Source of the DNA: Acidimicrobiaceae bacterium
GTDB taxonomy: Bacteria > Actinomycetota > Acidimicrobiia > Acidimicrobiales > UBA8592
Direction of reading: 5' to 3'
Assembly (NCBI GenBank): GCA_002709645.1
Contig: PAQG01000006.1
Span: 37,982-101,981, forward strand
DNA: 64,000 bases
Shown here: positions 18,536-28,546 of the stretch, one piece after another
Layout of the letters: each line of letters starts with the position of its first letter
Position numbering within the stretch: the first letter of the stretch is position 1
Program-made: the position numbers and the translations under genes
The notes under the pieces: generated by a model
Told to the model about the DNA's origin: nothing
Databases searched by the model: none
Seen by the model: the letters and a program-made list of their open reading frames with translations, nothing else

Positions 18536-20698
18536 TTAGTTAAAGTCAAGTAACTCGTCTTCGGTTATGCGGTGAACGTCTATCGGGATTGCACTCATTA
18601 TTGGCAAACCAGTGATCCGGTCATACCCAGAATCAGATGTCACAAGACGGTTAGTTGGAGTCCCGATATCCCTGACTTTCTCATCTGTCAAGGAACGACC
18701 TCCCCAGGAGTGAGACATTGCAACAACGCCTTGTTTTATATCTTTATCGATTTCTGCGACACCAACTACCGACGAACGGGGTGATGTTATCCGTAAAAGA
18801 TCTCCAGGTTCGGCACCAAGGTTTTTAAGGTCGTCAGGGTGTACATACGCATAATTAGTCGTTGCTACACGTGCTAACCCTGGTAGTTCAGACCCTAGCG
18901 AGTTAAGCGCATGTTTGAGTCGTCTACCCACTAATAGGAAAGGGAATTCAGAATCGCTGAAACTTCCGAGAAGGTCACTTCCAGATTTTTCATTTCTAAC
19001 CTCTTGAAGTTCTGAATAAACATCTTGGGGGCAAACAGCAAATTTTGCATCATTGGCTGAATCCGCTGGCAGAACAATAATTGGATTGTCATGAATCACT
19101 CCCCGATTTTTTCTCCATTCATTTATAGGTAGACGGGAATTTCCATACACATAATCTATGACGTCACCATCGGTCAATGAAGTTTCAATTGGTAGCTCCC
19201 CACCCGGCAAAACGATTTTTGTGCCTATCCTTTTCGCTAAACCTACGAAAACTTCCCATTCATTTAGAACGTCATCGCCCGAGTCAATAACTCTGTCGGT
19301 GTAGTTTGTGTAAACAGCTGGGAATCGTCTATCCATAACATTTGGAACATCTTCTCTCTCTAATTGCAATCGTGGGGCGAAAATGTAATCAGACAGCTCT
19401 GCAGTGGCTGTCATCCGATGGTCAATGACGACTAGCAACTCCAAACTTTGAAGGGCGTCAAGAGTTTTTTTCTGATCGGGCCAAGCTTGCACAGGGTTGC
19501 CTCCTGACACGATTAATGCTCGAACCTGTCCATCGCCTTCCAAAAGAATTTCATCGTTTAGAGCATTAGTTAGCATTTCATCAGCAAGACCATATAGCCC
19601 TCGCACACGGTGTGGGGCCCCTGGGGTTGGATTACTTGGTGCTTTGACTTGTGCGCGGCGTGTATCGCCGGGTGAAAGCATATAGGGACTTTCCAGGGTC
19701 TCTCCCTCTTTCAAAACCCGTCCACAGAGAACATTTAGTGTAAGCGTAAGCGACTCCATCAGTGTCCCGTGAGGAGCCATATTTGGCCCTGTTCCAGAAC
19801 CTGCTGTTCCTTTGGGTCCTTCTGCAAAAATTCTCGCAGCAATTTCAATATCCTCAGGCGAAACCTCACAACGAGTGGCCGCATATTCAGCAGTAAAAGG
19901 ACCAACTCCCCCCTTCAAGAGATCAAGCTGGTCAGGTTCAACAAATTCATCACAAAACTCTCTGTCATATAAATTATTGCTGAGAATAACATTGACTATT
20001 GCAGATAGAAGGGTGGGGTCTTCGCCAGGCTTCACCTGCAACCAAAGGTCAGCCTGTTTGGCTAATTCACTTCTCCTTGGATCAATTACTATTAATTTCA
20101 GACCTCTTTCTTTCGCTTCTCGAAGCTTTACGAAAGGATCGGTTCCTTGAAGCCCACTTGCCGGCCCATAACTAGAAACTAGCGGGTTATACCCAACTGC
20201 TAGTAAAACATTTGCGTCGGAAAAATTTTGCCACCCTGCCTCCCATGAACCCAAACGAAGGAGTGAACTCCTATGAGCAGGTTGATCTATGGTCAGAGAA
20301 GTGTAGAAGGAAGGTGAGCCGAAACCTGTGTGCCATGATGAAGCTACGGCGACACCCACACTATTTTGATATGCCCCCGTTCCGATATACGTTGCCACGG
20401 AACGGGGGCCATATTTTGAAATAATTTTTTCAAGTTTCTGAGCTATTTCATCCAAAGCATCAGCTGATGAAATCGGGTCAAAAACTCCAGAAGGGGTTTT
20501 CCTAAGAGGAAACCTAAGACGACTAGGACTATGAAACTGGTCTGCCAATTGCCGTCCCTTTATACACGAAAAACCTTTGAAGAGCGGATCGCTCCTGTCA
20601 GCTCGGACGTTAACGATTTTACTACCATCTTCAACATCAATTTCCATTGGGCAAGCTGCATGGCAAACGCGACAGAATGTTTTTTTCGTTTCAATCAT
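18536..20698 (-). CDS. Molybdopterin-dependent oxidoreductase (formate dehydrogenase/nitrate reductase-like superfamily)
   Basis: N-terminal Fe-S motif CRVCHAACPMEIDVEDG...GFSCIKGRQL; molybdopterin-binding and C-terminal dinucleotide-binding regions (HPDDLKNLGAEPGDLLRITSPRSSVVGVAEI). Confidence 0.9.
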   Translation of the reverse strand: MIETKKTFCRVCHAACPMEIDVEDGSKIVNVRADRSDPLFKGFSCIKGRQLADQFHSPSRLRFPLRKTPSGVFDPISSADALDEIAQKLEKIISKYGPRSVATYIGTGAYQNSVGVAVASSWHTGFGSPSFYTSLTIDQPAHRSSLLRLGSWEAGWQNFSDANVLLAVGYNPLVSSYGPASGLQGTDPFVKLREAKERGLKLIVIDPRRSELAKQADLWLQVKPGEDPTLLSAIVNVILSNNLYDREFCDEFVEPDQLDLLKGGVGPFTAEYAATRCEVSPEDIEIAARIFAEGPKGTAGSGTGPNMAPHGTLMESLTLTLNVLCGRVLKEGETLESPYMLSPGDTRRAQVKAPSNPTPGAPHRVRGLYGLADEMLTNALNDEILLEGDGQVRALIVSGGNPVQAWPDQKKTLDALQSLELLVVIDHRMTATAELSDYIFAPRLQLEREDVPNVMDRRFPAVYTNYTDRVIDSGDDVLNEWEVFVGLAKRIGTKIVLPGGELPIETSLTDGDVIDYVYGNSRLPINEWRKNRGVIHDNPIIVLPADSANDAKFAVCPQDVYSELQEVRNEKSGSDLLGSFSDSEFPFLLVGRRLKHALNSLGSELPGLARVATTNYAYVHPDDLKNLGAEPGDLLRITSPRSSVVGVAEIDKDIKQGVVAMSHSWGGRSLTDEKVRDIGTPTNRLVTSDSGYDRITGLPIMSAIPIDVHRITEDELLDFN

Positions 20699-20813
20699 TG
20701 CTTTTTTGAATTTTCATTATTTTCTTTATAACGATTCAACGCGAGTTTATACGATCTTCTCTAGAATATCCCTCTAAGGTGGCGAATGCCGCTAGAAGGT
20801 GAGAGTGTTAAGC

Positions 20814-21656
20814 ATGAGCTATGAATGTTTTGAAGTAACAGAAATTGAAAATGTCGCCCACGTCCAACTGAGTCGAGGTGACAGTCTAAATACTATGATT
20901 CCTGCTTTCTGGAGTGAGTTGCCAGAAATTATTAACGCTATAAGCGATGAGGGTAAGGCTAGAGCCATAGTCATCTCTTCAACTGGACGACATTTCTGCG
21001 CTGGCATGGATCTATCTGTATTCACAAGTGGTGGCCTAAACGACGGGAAACGCTCTGAAAGAGGGAGAAGTAACGCCATCACTCGAGGTGGCGCTCTTCA
21101 CTTACAAGAAAGTTTTACTTGTTTCGAAAAAGCTAGAATGCCCGTCTTGACTGCTATTCAAGGTGGTTGCGTCGGTGGTGCAGTCGACATGGTTACTGCT
21201 GCCGACATGCGTTATGTTTCTGAAGATGCTTGGTTCTGTATACAGGAAATTAATATAGGTATGACTGCTGATGTTGGGACGCTACAAAGACTTCCTAAAT
21301 TAATTCCTGAAGGAATTGCTCGAGAGTTAGCTTATACAGGACGGCGAATGTCTGCTCAGAGAGCATTAGAGGTAGGTCTAGTAAACCAAATTTTTCCATC
21401 TCACGAAGAACTTGTTGAAGGGGTGCTAGCGATTGCTGCAGAGATTGCAACCAAATCCCCTCTTGCGATCTGGGGGACAAAGGAAAGCGTGAACTTTACA
21501 AGAGATCACTCAGTGGCGGATAGTTTGAATTTCATAGCGACTTGGCAAGCTGGAATGTTCCAGCCACAAGATATGGCTGCAGTCTTTGAAGCTCAGGCAA
21601 GGAATGAAGAACCAGAATTTGATGACCTACCTCCCGTCCGAAAGGGTTTGGGCTAA
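20814..21656 (+). CDS. Enoyl-CoA hydratase/isomerase family protein
   Basis: VISSTGRHFCAGMDLSVF, AIQGGCVGGAVDMVTAADMRY, GTLQRLPKLIPEGIARELAYTGRRMSA. Confidence 0.93.
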   Translation: MSYECFEVTEIENVAHVQLSRGDSLNTMIPAFWSELPEIINAISDEGKARAIVISSTGRHFCAGMDLSVFTSGGLNDGKRSERGRSNAITRGGALHLQESFTCFEKARMPVLTAIQGGCVGGAVDMVTAADMRYVSEDAWFCIQEINIGMTADVGTLQRLPKLIPEGIARELAYTGRRMSAQRALEVGLVNQIFPSHEELVEGVLAIAAEIATKSPLAIWGTKESVNFTRDHSVADSLNFIATWQAGMFQPQDMAAVFEAQARNEEPEFDDLPPVRKGLG

Positions 21657-23245
21657 CCTGCAAGAAGTCTTCGTCCTATAAGTTTCAGACACAATGCCTC
21701 ATCGGCTCCTTCAAAAATTGAAAGCACGCGAGCATCAACAAAAAGACGGCTAACTACGTATTCTTCTGCGTATCCGAAACCACCGTGTATTTGCATTGCC
21801 TCTCTGGTTACCCACTCAGCAGCTTTACATGCATAGGCTTTAACCATTGCTGCTTCTAAAGTACCTGAGCCGGTGGACATAAGTTCGCCTACCTTATAGG
21901 TGTACTGACGGCAAGCCTGAATAAGCGCCGCCATGCGTCCTAGCTTGATTTGCGTAAGTTGATAGCCTGACAAAGACTGGCCAAAAACCTTACGTTCTTC
22001 GGAGTATTTCAATGCCTCTTCATAAGCTCTTTGCATTACTCCAACAGCCCGTGCAGCCGTTTGTAATCTGCCATTTTCAAAACCCGCCATCTGTAGATAA
22101 AAACCTCTGCCTTCTCCATCTGGGCCACCGATAAGAGCTTCGGCTGGAACCTGCCAATCCTGAAATGATATTTCGTAGCTGTGCATCCCTCTATACCCAA
22201 GTGTTGGAATCGCCCTACCTTGCATACGCCATCCGGAGTCTTGCTTCAAGTCAAAGCTATGTCCTGCAATTTGCTCTTTTCTTACGACAAAAACGCTAAG
22301 GCCTCGATGACCTATAGATAAATCAGGATTCGTCCGGGCAAGAACCATTAAGAGATCAGCTCGTCCCGCGAATGTACACCAGGTTTTTACACCGTTAAGT
22401 TCCCAGATCTCATCGCCTTTTTTCCGAGCGGTGGTAGTTATAGACGCAACATCACTGCCATGGTCCGGTTCGGTAACCGCCACTGCTGACATACTTCTTC
22501 CAGAAGCTATCTCAGGCAAAAAATCTTTCTTTTGTTTTTCTGTTCCTCCATTTTCTATAGCCCTAGCTAGAATTTCAGGCCGGGTTATAAGTGACCCTCC
22601 GATGCTTAAAGATGCTCTAGAAAGTTCTTCGGTCGCTATTACCATCGCATGCATATCCTGAGTCGACCCAGTAGCACTCCCCCCATATTCAACAGGAATA
22701 GATAATCCGAAACATCCAAGGTCTGCTAAACCACTAATAATTGACTCTGGAACATCCAAATCTTGCCGATGTACTTCCTCAGCTACATTCATAATATGAT
22801 CGCGGCCAAAACGTCGAAAAGTTTCAGCGACGAGTTCCATGTCATCATTTAGGCTTAGTTTCCCTTGATTTTGGAAGTTCTGCGCATACAACGCCGGTGT
22901 TCCATGACTCGTAACGTATGCACGAATAAGTTCGAGATCGGAATTATCTAATTCCCATGTTTCCTCACGCCCAAAGGAAATAGTAGCTACTGACCGCAGT
23001 ACATCTGCGCAAAATATTTCAACTATTTGGCTCTCTTTGGGTCCATTGTCCGCGTAATCTAGAAAGCTTTCTGCGATCACATGTGCAGAACTAGCATGAG
23101 CAAGCTCATAAAGAAAGGCTTGATTCTCTTCGGGTTTTCCCTGCGACCGAAGATGAGACAATCCAGAATCAACAATGTTTTTTGCGCTCTTGAGAGCATC
23201 CGAAGCTTTCTTATGATCCACGGTCTCCCTCCAATCACAGATCAT
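21653..23245 (-). CDS. Acyl-CoA dehydrogenase family protein
   Basis: AVTEPDHGSDVASITTTA, ELNGVKTWCTFAGRADLL, MQIHGGFGYAEEYVVSRLFVDARVLSIFEGADE; start uncertain (listed 23293). Confidence 0.92.
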   Translation of the reverse strand: MICDWRETVDHKKASDALKSAKNIVDSGLSHLRSQGKPEENQAFLYELAHASSAHVIAESFLDYADNGPKESQIVEIFCADVLRSVATISFGREETWELDNSDLELIRAYVTSHGTPALYAQNFQNQGKLSLNDDMELVAETFRRFGRDHIMNVAEEVHRQDLDVPESIISGLADLGCFGLSIPVEYGGSATGSTQDMHAMVIATEELSRASLSIGGSLITRPEILARAIENGGTEKQKKDFLPEIASGRSMSAVAVTEPDHGSDVASITTTARKKGDEIWELNGVKTWCTFAGRADLLMVLARTNPDLSIGHRGLSVFVVRKEQIAGHSFDLKQDSGWRMQGRAIPTLGYRGMHSYEISFQDWQVPAEALIGGPDGEGRGFYLQMAGFENGRLQTAARAVGVMQRAYEEALKYSEERKVFGQSLSGYQLTQIKLGRMAALIQACRQYTYKVGELMSTGSGTLEAAMVKAYACKAAEWVTREAMQIHGGFGYAEEYVVSRLFVDARVLSIFEGADEALCLKLIGRRLLAG

Positions 23246-23308
23246 CGTCCTGATAGTTGGTTTCAGTGTAGGTCTCTGATGCTTCTCCGGCACTCTTGAA
23301 GGCCGAAT

Positions 23309-25012
23309 TCAATTTTCAGTTTTGCCCTTTACTTCAAGACTTTCAAGAATTTGCACACGGCCATGTTCAGGATCTAATTCAATGCACGTCCCATCCTCAA
23401 TTTCATCAAATGCGTTGGAGACACCGATAATTGCGGGGAGATTGAATTCACGTGATAGTACTGCAGCGTGACACATTGCGCCTCCTTCTAGAGTTACCAA
23501 ACCACCGGCGATAGAAAGCACCATATTGTATGCGGGCGAAGTGGTTCTCGTAACAAGGATCTCTCCTGGCTGTAAACGTTCCAATGCTTCATGAGCATTT
23601 TCTGCGACTCTGGCAACCTGTCGATATTTACTCTTACCTATACCTATACCTAGTAATTCTTCGTTAACAGTTCGTTTATCTTGTTCAATTGGGTCATTCC
23701 CTTCGCCCATCCCTAGTTCAGAAAGGATTTTTTGTACGGTCCTCACTGCCATCGACAAATGCTTAGGCAAAGCACCTACAGGAGGTGGTTTCTCTACTTT
23801 TCCCAATACCAGTGGAGGATCCAACAATTTTTGCTGCGATCTAAGTCGCGCACGTTCCGACAATTCAGTTGCAGTCGGCCCACTCTTGTTGGAAATAAGT
23901 TCAGGCAACTCTTCAGTTGTTAATTCAAAAATATGCGCTTCATGTGCAATCCGCCCAGATCGTTTGAGCCGTAATCCTGCTTCAAGCATCCCTAACCGCA
24001 ATAAACCACATGGCCATTCGACAGTAATTGGTCCATTGTCATCGCGTAAATCCATGGCCTCGCGAGCTTGGAAAAGAAGGTCATCAAAATGTTCATAGTC
24101 TTCAGCAGGTATTCTGCTGCGAACCGAATTTACTTCTATCCCAAATTCATGTGTTTCAGATGTAGTTAAACTCTCACTGGCAAGGATAGTAGCCAGAATA
24201 ACTTCTGGAGATTCTTTCAATGTCGGAGAGTCTATGTCATATCCTCCATAAAGCACTGACCCGTGAAAACGCAGATATGCATCTAATTTTTCTGATGTTG
24301 AAGCTGAAATACCCGCTACTTCATCTAAAGAGGAAGGTGTGATACCTGATTGCTTAATTTCTATGGATATTTCATTAAGAGCTTGAAGGGGTTCAGACGT
24401 TGAAGGAGAAGCTCCAGCAAGCAATGCGAGAAGTTGGTGACTGGGAATACCCCAAACGGAACCTTCAACGAGGAATCTACCTATAGGCCCTAGGTCGTAA
24501 CAATGAAGTCGAAAATGCTCATCGAAAGTCTTTCGAAGGTGATCGATCAGATTTGCAAGATGCATCCCAAGAGCAGCATCATCAAGATCTAGCAGGTTAG
24601 TATCTTGAAAATCTAAATTCTTAGCAACCAAAGAAGGCCTACCTACTTCCTTCCATGTATTAATAACTTCTGAAACTTGCGAATTCTTTAAAAAGCGTTT
24701 TGCTGCTTTCTCTCGACGCCGAAATTCCGGATGTAATCGTGCCACTAACCAAAGAAGGATAAATGGAGGTTGCCTTACTGCCGGACGGTCAGGAAATATT
24801 AAAGGCCTCATTCTGCTGTACCAAAATCCATTTACGAATCTGATACTCAACGTGTCAGCAGGAATACCTATATTTGCCCATTCGCGCCGGTAGACCTCCT
24901 CTACTGCTGTTCCGACAAGTTCCCGAGCTATTGGAGTAGTTCCACCGGGAAAATGGGATCTATCCAACTGCCAAAATCCGGGTCCCGGTGGATCAAAATC
25001 TAAATCTTCCAC
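23309..25012 (-). CDS. PEP-utilising enzyme mobile (swivelling phosphohistidine) domain protein
   Basis: C-terminal GEILVTRTTSPAYNMVLSIAGGLVTLEGGAMCHAAVLSREFNLPAIIGV; no ATP-grasp nucleotide-binding domain recognised in the N-terminal part. Confidence 0.75.
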   Translation of the reverse strand: MEDLDFDPPGPGFWQLDRSHFPGGTTPIARELVGTAVEEVYRREWANIGIPADTLSIRFVNGFWYSRMRPLIFPDRPAVRQPPFILLWLVARLHPEFRRREKAAKRFLKNSQVSEVINTWKEVGRPSLVAKNLDFQDTNLLDLDDAALGMHLANLIDHLRKTFDEHFRLHCYDLGPIGRFLVEGSVWGIPSHQLLALLAGASPSTSEPLQALNEISIEIKQSGITPSSLDEVAGISASTSEKLDAYLRFHGSVLYGGYDIDSPTLKESPEVILATILASESLTTSETHEFGIEVNSVRSRIPAEDYEHFDDLLFQAREAMDLRDDNGPITVEWPCGLLRLGMLEAGLRLKRSGRIAHEAHIFELTTEELPELISNKSGPTATELSERARLRSQQKLLDPPLVLGKVEKPPPVGALPKHLSMAVRTVQKILSELGMGEGNDPIEQDKRTVNEELLGIGIGKSKYRQVARVAENAHEALERLQPGEILVTRTTSPAYNMVLSIAGGLVTLEGGAMCHAAVLSREFNLPAIIGVSNAFDEIEDGTCIELDPEHGRVQILESLEVKGKTEN

Positions 25013-25092
25013 GAAATTGCTAACTCCTTAACCCACAAGAAAACTCTTCAATCATGGTATGCGAATCTCCTAGTTGTAGCTAGTTTAAAGGG

Positions 25093-25962
25093 ATGAACCA
25101 TGCCCCTCTTACAGCTGGAATTCACCTACCTCAGGCAGGTCCTGCCGCTTCCGGAGATTCCATAACAGAGGTAGCGCAATTTGCTGAAGAACTAGGCTTC
25201 AGAGATGTTTGGGTCAGTGATCACTTAGTCATCCCCTCTAAAGCTAAATATCCTCCATCTGCCTATGTATATGAACCTTTAGCAGTTATGGCTTGGGTTG
25301 CAGCTCAAACGGAAAAGGTTGGGATTGGAACCACCGTTCTAGTCTTACCGATGCGAAATCCAACAGTTACTGCAAAATCTCTAGCTTCAATAGACCAATT
25401 GAGCGGGGGTCGAGTGATACTTGGAACAGCTGCTGGATGGCTTAAAGCAGAATTTGATGCGCTCGGGATCCCATTCGATGAGAGGGGGCCACGTACCGAT
25501 GAAGCACTGGAGATTATCCAATGCCTTTGGAAAGAAGACCCTATTTCAGGTTCATTCCCGATCCATGGTGCAGAGTTCAAAGAGATGAGAGCCAAACCCC
25601 AACCAGTCACCGAAATTCCCATTTGGATAGGTGGTCATGCTGATGTTGCCCTTCGAAGAGCAGCACGAATAGGTAACGGTTGGCATGGAGCATTTCTCTC
25701 CCCTAGCGAGACATCAAAGATAGTGAAGAAGTTACAATCTTTTAAACGTAAGGATAATTTCGTCATTTCAATGCGAACTAATTGGGACCCTCTTGAGGAT
25801 GACATTAACCGAATCTTGTCCGAAATTAATGAATACGTTGAAGCTGGCGTAACCCATTTTGTTCCAGAACCAAGACAAAAAAACAGAACGGAATATATAA
25901 CCTCAGTAGAGATTCTTGCTGACCTTTTTAGTCAATCAGGGATCCATTTATCAAATAATTAA
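25093..25962 (+). CDS. LLM class flavin/F420-dependent oxidoreductase
   Basis: VAQFAEELGFRDVWVSDHLVIP, TVLVLPMRNPTVTAKSLASIDQLSGGRVILGTAAGWLKAEFDALGIPFDERGPRTDEALEII. Confidence 0.92.
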   Translation: MNHAPLTAGIHLPQAGPAASGDSITEVAQFAEELGFRDVWVSDHLVIPSKAKYPPSAYVYEPLAVMAWVAAQTEKVGIGTTVLVLPMRNPTVTAKSLASIDQLSGGRVILGTAAGWLKAEFDALGIPFDERGPRTDEALEIIQCLWKEDPISGSFPIHGAEFKEMRAKPQPVTEIPIWIGGHADVALRRAARIGNGWHGAFLSPSETSKIVKKLQSFKRKDNFVISMRTNWDPLEDDINRILSEINEYVEAGVTHFVPEPRQKNRTEYITSVEILADLFSQSGIHLSNN

Positions 25963-25983
25963 GAGCTAAACTCCCAATTATTC

Positions 25984-26418
25984 TCAATGCCCCTCACCAG
26001 AAATCACGTTTTCCCTTGTAGGAACCTTAATTCCTACATACCAAACACCAAATATGCCAACAGCCCCAACAAGAAAACGTACCCACGCTTGATTTATTGC
26101 AAATACAATACTGAAAAACACTGCTATTGACATCATTGCAATGGCTACGAACTTTGATTTTCTTGGCATACCTAAACCCGACCTATGGTCCTGAACAAAT
26201 TTTCCAATTCCAGGTAATTGGAGAACCCACTGCTCGAACCGCGGACTTGATTTAGCAAAACACCAAGCAGCCATAATCATAAAAACCGTTGTTGGCATCC
26301 CTGGAATCAGAACCCCGATAAACCCAAGAGCCACAAAGAAAAACCCTAAAATTAAAAGAAGATATCTAAGAAGATTAGATGCAACTATCTGGTCTTCTTT
26401 TTCGTTTTTATCACTCAT
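25984..26418 (-). CDS. YbaN/DUF454 family small membrane protein
   Basis: GFFFVALGFIGVLIPGMPTTVFMIMAAWCFAKSSPRFEQWVL...HRSGLGMPRKSKFVAI. Confidence 0.85.
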   Translation of the reverse strand: MSDKNEKEDQIVASNLLRYLLLILGFFFVALGFIGVLIPGMPTTVFMIMAAWCFAKSSPRFEQWVLQLPGIGKFVQDHRSGLGMPRKSKFVAIAMMSIAVFFSIVFAINQAWVRFLVGAVGIFGVWYVGIKVPTRENVISGEGH

Positions 26419-26492
26419 ATTTCTAATCCACCCTAGTCCTTTCGAAATGATTTCCGTTAGTAGTAACAGAGTAACTCTTGTATGCTCAGAAC

Positions 26493-27257
26493 ATGGGAGA
26501 ACATATTGCTATAGAAGAACTCATTGATTTATCAGGAAAACGCGCTCTTGTAACTGGAGGCTTAAAAGGAATAGGAAAATCAATTGCCTCCAGGCTTTCT
26601 GAATGTGGGGCAACGGTTTTAGTTGCTGATAATGATTCAAACGTCAAGAACGAGTCTCCAAGCGACCAACTTAATTTCATTGAATGCGATATTACTGATA
26701 ATAGCCAGTTAGTTAAAGCTATTAACACAGCAGCTGGAAATGACGGGCTTGATTTCCTTATTAATAATGCTGGCATTTTCCCAACAACTGGCCCGATAGA
26801 ACAAGTAACAGATCAATTCATTAGCAGAATGCTGGAAGTAAATGTCCGAGCGCAATTTAGCTCATCCCGTGAAGCTTCAAAAAAAATGAATCATGGTGGA
26901 GCCATAGTAAATATCTCATCAATAGCTGCTCTTCGAGGCGGGGCAAACATTAGTGCATACAGCACATCTAAAGCCGCAATTATTGGTTTAACTCAATCAT
27001 TCGCTCAAGAGCTTGGCCCTAAAGGAATCCGAGTCAACGCTATTGCACCTGGAATTATTGACACCCCAGGAGTGCAGGAACAATTGGAACCACTAAAAGC
27101 GGGAGGACTTGATATCAATGCTGCCATATCTGCCAACCCTCTACGTTCAAGTGGAAAACCGGATTACATTGCTAGAGCAGCACTATTTTTAGTTTCAGAC
27201 TTGGCAGAATTCATAACCGGTCATCTTCTAGTTGTAGATGGCGGAGCGACTGCATAA
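26493..27257 (+). CDS. SDR family oxidoreductase
   Basis: ALVTGGLKGIGKSIASRL, NNAGIFPTTG, YSTSKAAIIGLTQSFAQELGPKGIRVNAIAPG. Confidence 0.92.
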   Translation: MGEHIAIEELIDLSGKRALVTGGLKGIGKSIASRLSECGATVLVADNDSNVKNESPSDQLNFIECDITDNSQLVKAINTAAGNDGLDFLINNAGIFPTTGPIEQVTDQFISRMLEVNVRAQFSSSREASKKMNHGGAIVNISSIAALRGGANISAYSTSKAAIIGLTQSFAQELGPKGIRVNAIAPGIIDTPGVQEQLEPLKAGGLDINAAISANPLRSSGKPDYIARAALFLVSDLAEFITGHLLVVDGGATA

Positions 27258-27271
27258 CGAAAGTAATAAAT

Positions 27272-28546
27272 ATGAAGAAAACCACAGTTCAAGAAATAAA
27301 AGAGAAAATTCATTATGAGATTTCTCGTACTGCACCACCTGAAGGGTTTCCAAAATTTCATGATATCCCTAGAGGTCGATATATTTCTGAGGAGTTCTAT
27401 AATCTTGAACAAGAATTCGTCTTCGCTAATTCATGGGTTATAGCTGGCCGTGAAGATGATGTCCTAGAACCCGGCGATTTCATCACATTTAAAAAACTCG
27501 GAGAACCTATGCTCATCATCCGAGGAAAAGATGGCAAAGTCCGTTGTTTCTACAATACCTGCCAGCATAGAGGCGCACCAGTAGTCAGAGATGAGAAAGG
27601 CTCATCTAAGAGACTACGTTGCCAGTATCATTCTTGGAGCTACGACATTACCAATGGGGCACTGGTGGCAGTCCCCGATGAACATGACTTTGTAGATCTA
27701 GATCGGACTGAACGTTGCTTACCTCAAGTAAGCTGCGAAACTTTCGCTGGATTTATCTTCATTAATAAAAACCCGAAAGCAGAACCCTTAAATGAGTCTC
27801 TCGGGAAAGCTCGTGAAATGCTAGATCCGTTGGACTGTGAATCGTTAAAAGAGGTCTACCGAGAAAGCATGATCATACCTTGCAACTGGAAAGTGACGGC
27901 TGAAGCTTTCCTTGAGGTTTACCATTTCAAACACATCCACTCAAACAAAGAAGGTTGGGCCACTCTTGATAGCAAAAGAGCCGCTATGGGGCTCTACCGT
28001 GGTGGACATAGTCGAATGATCACTGGTTATTCTGATCAACATGTACAAAAATCAAATATGGAAGCATGGGATGACTGGAAGCCTCTTGATAACGGAGATT
28101 TTAAAACTGTTCAATCAACCAATCAGGATTTCCTCAACATGCTTGACTGCACAAGCACCGCTGTGAGCTATTTCCCTAACACTATTATCCCATTGGGAGC
28201 ATTTGGGTTCCCAATCCTTCTATTCTGGCCAATTGATATTCGTACTACTCTTCTTGAATGGTTCTATTACGCACCACAAGACTGGGAAGGTGACGAACTC
28301 CCATTGCACTGGAAAATCAGATCAAAACAATTTAATCAGATAATGGATGAAGATAAGTACAACATGGCACCCATGCAGGAATCTCTTGAGTCCAAAGCGT
28401 TTACAGGGGTTCCCATCAATTATCAAGAACGAAGGATATGGCATCTGCATGAAGAGATAGACCGGATGATAGGCGTTGAACGGATCCAAGAAGAATTAAG
28501 AATGGATCAACTTATGGAACCATATCTTGAAAACAGCGATGTTTGA
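27272..28546 (+). CDS. Aromatic ring-hydroxylating oxygenase, Rieske alpha subunit
   Basis: Rieske motif CQHRGAPVVRDEKGSSKRLRCQYHSWSYD; EVYHFKHIH mononuclear iron region. Confidence 0.93.
   Translation: MKKTTVQEIKEKIHYEISRTAPPEGFPKFHDIPRGRYISEEFYNLEQEFVFANSWVIAGREDDVLEPGDFITFKKLGEPMLIIRGKDGKVRCFYNTCQHRGAPVVRDEKGSSKRLRCQYHSWSYDITNGALVAVPDEHDFVDLDRTERCLPQVSCETFAGFIFINKNPKAEPLNESLGKAREMLDPLDCESLKEVYRESMIIPCNWKVTAEAFLEVYHFKHIHSNKEGWATLDSKRAAMGLYRGGHSRMITGYSDQHVQKSNMEAWDDWKPLDNGDFKTVQSTNQDFLNMLDCTSTAVSYFPNTIIPLGAFGFPILLFWPIDIRTTLLEWFYYAPQDWEGDELPLHWKIRSKQFNQIMDEDKYNMAPMQESLESKAFTGVPINYQERRIWHLHEEIDRMIGVERIQEELRMDQLMEPYLENSDV

Noticed and set aside
18536-20698. Possible selenocysteine in the molybdopterin oxidoreductase
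   Set aside because: The frame is uninterrupted, and the region corresponding to the FDH Sec/Cys site (TGFGSPSFYTSLTIDQPAHR) shows no Cys or in-frame TGA.
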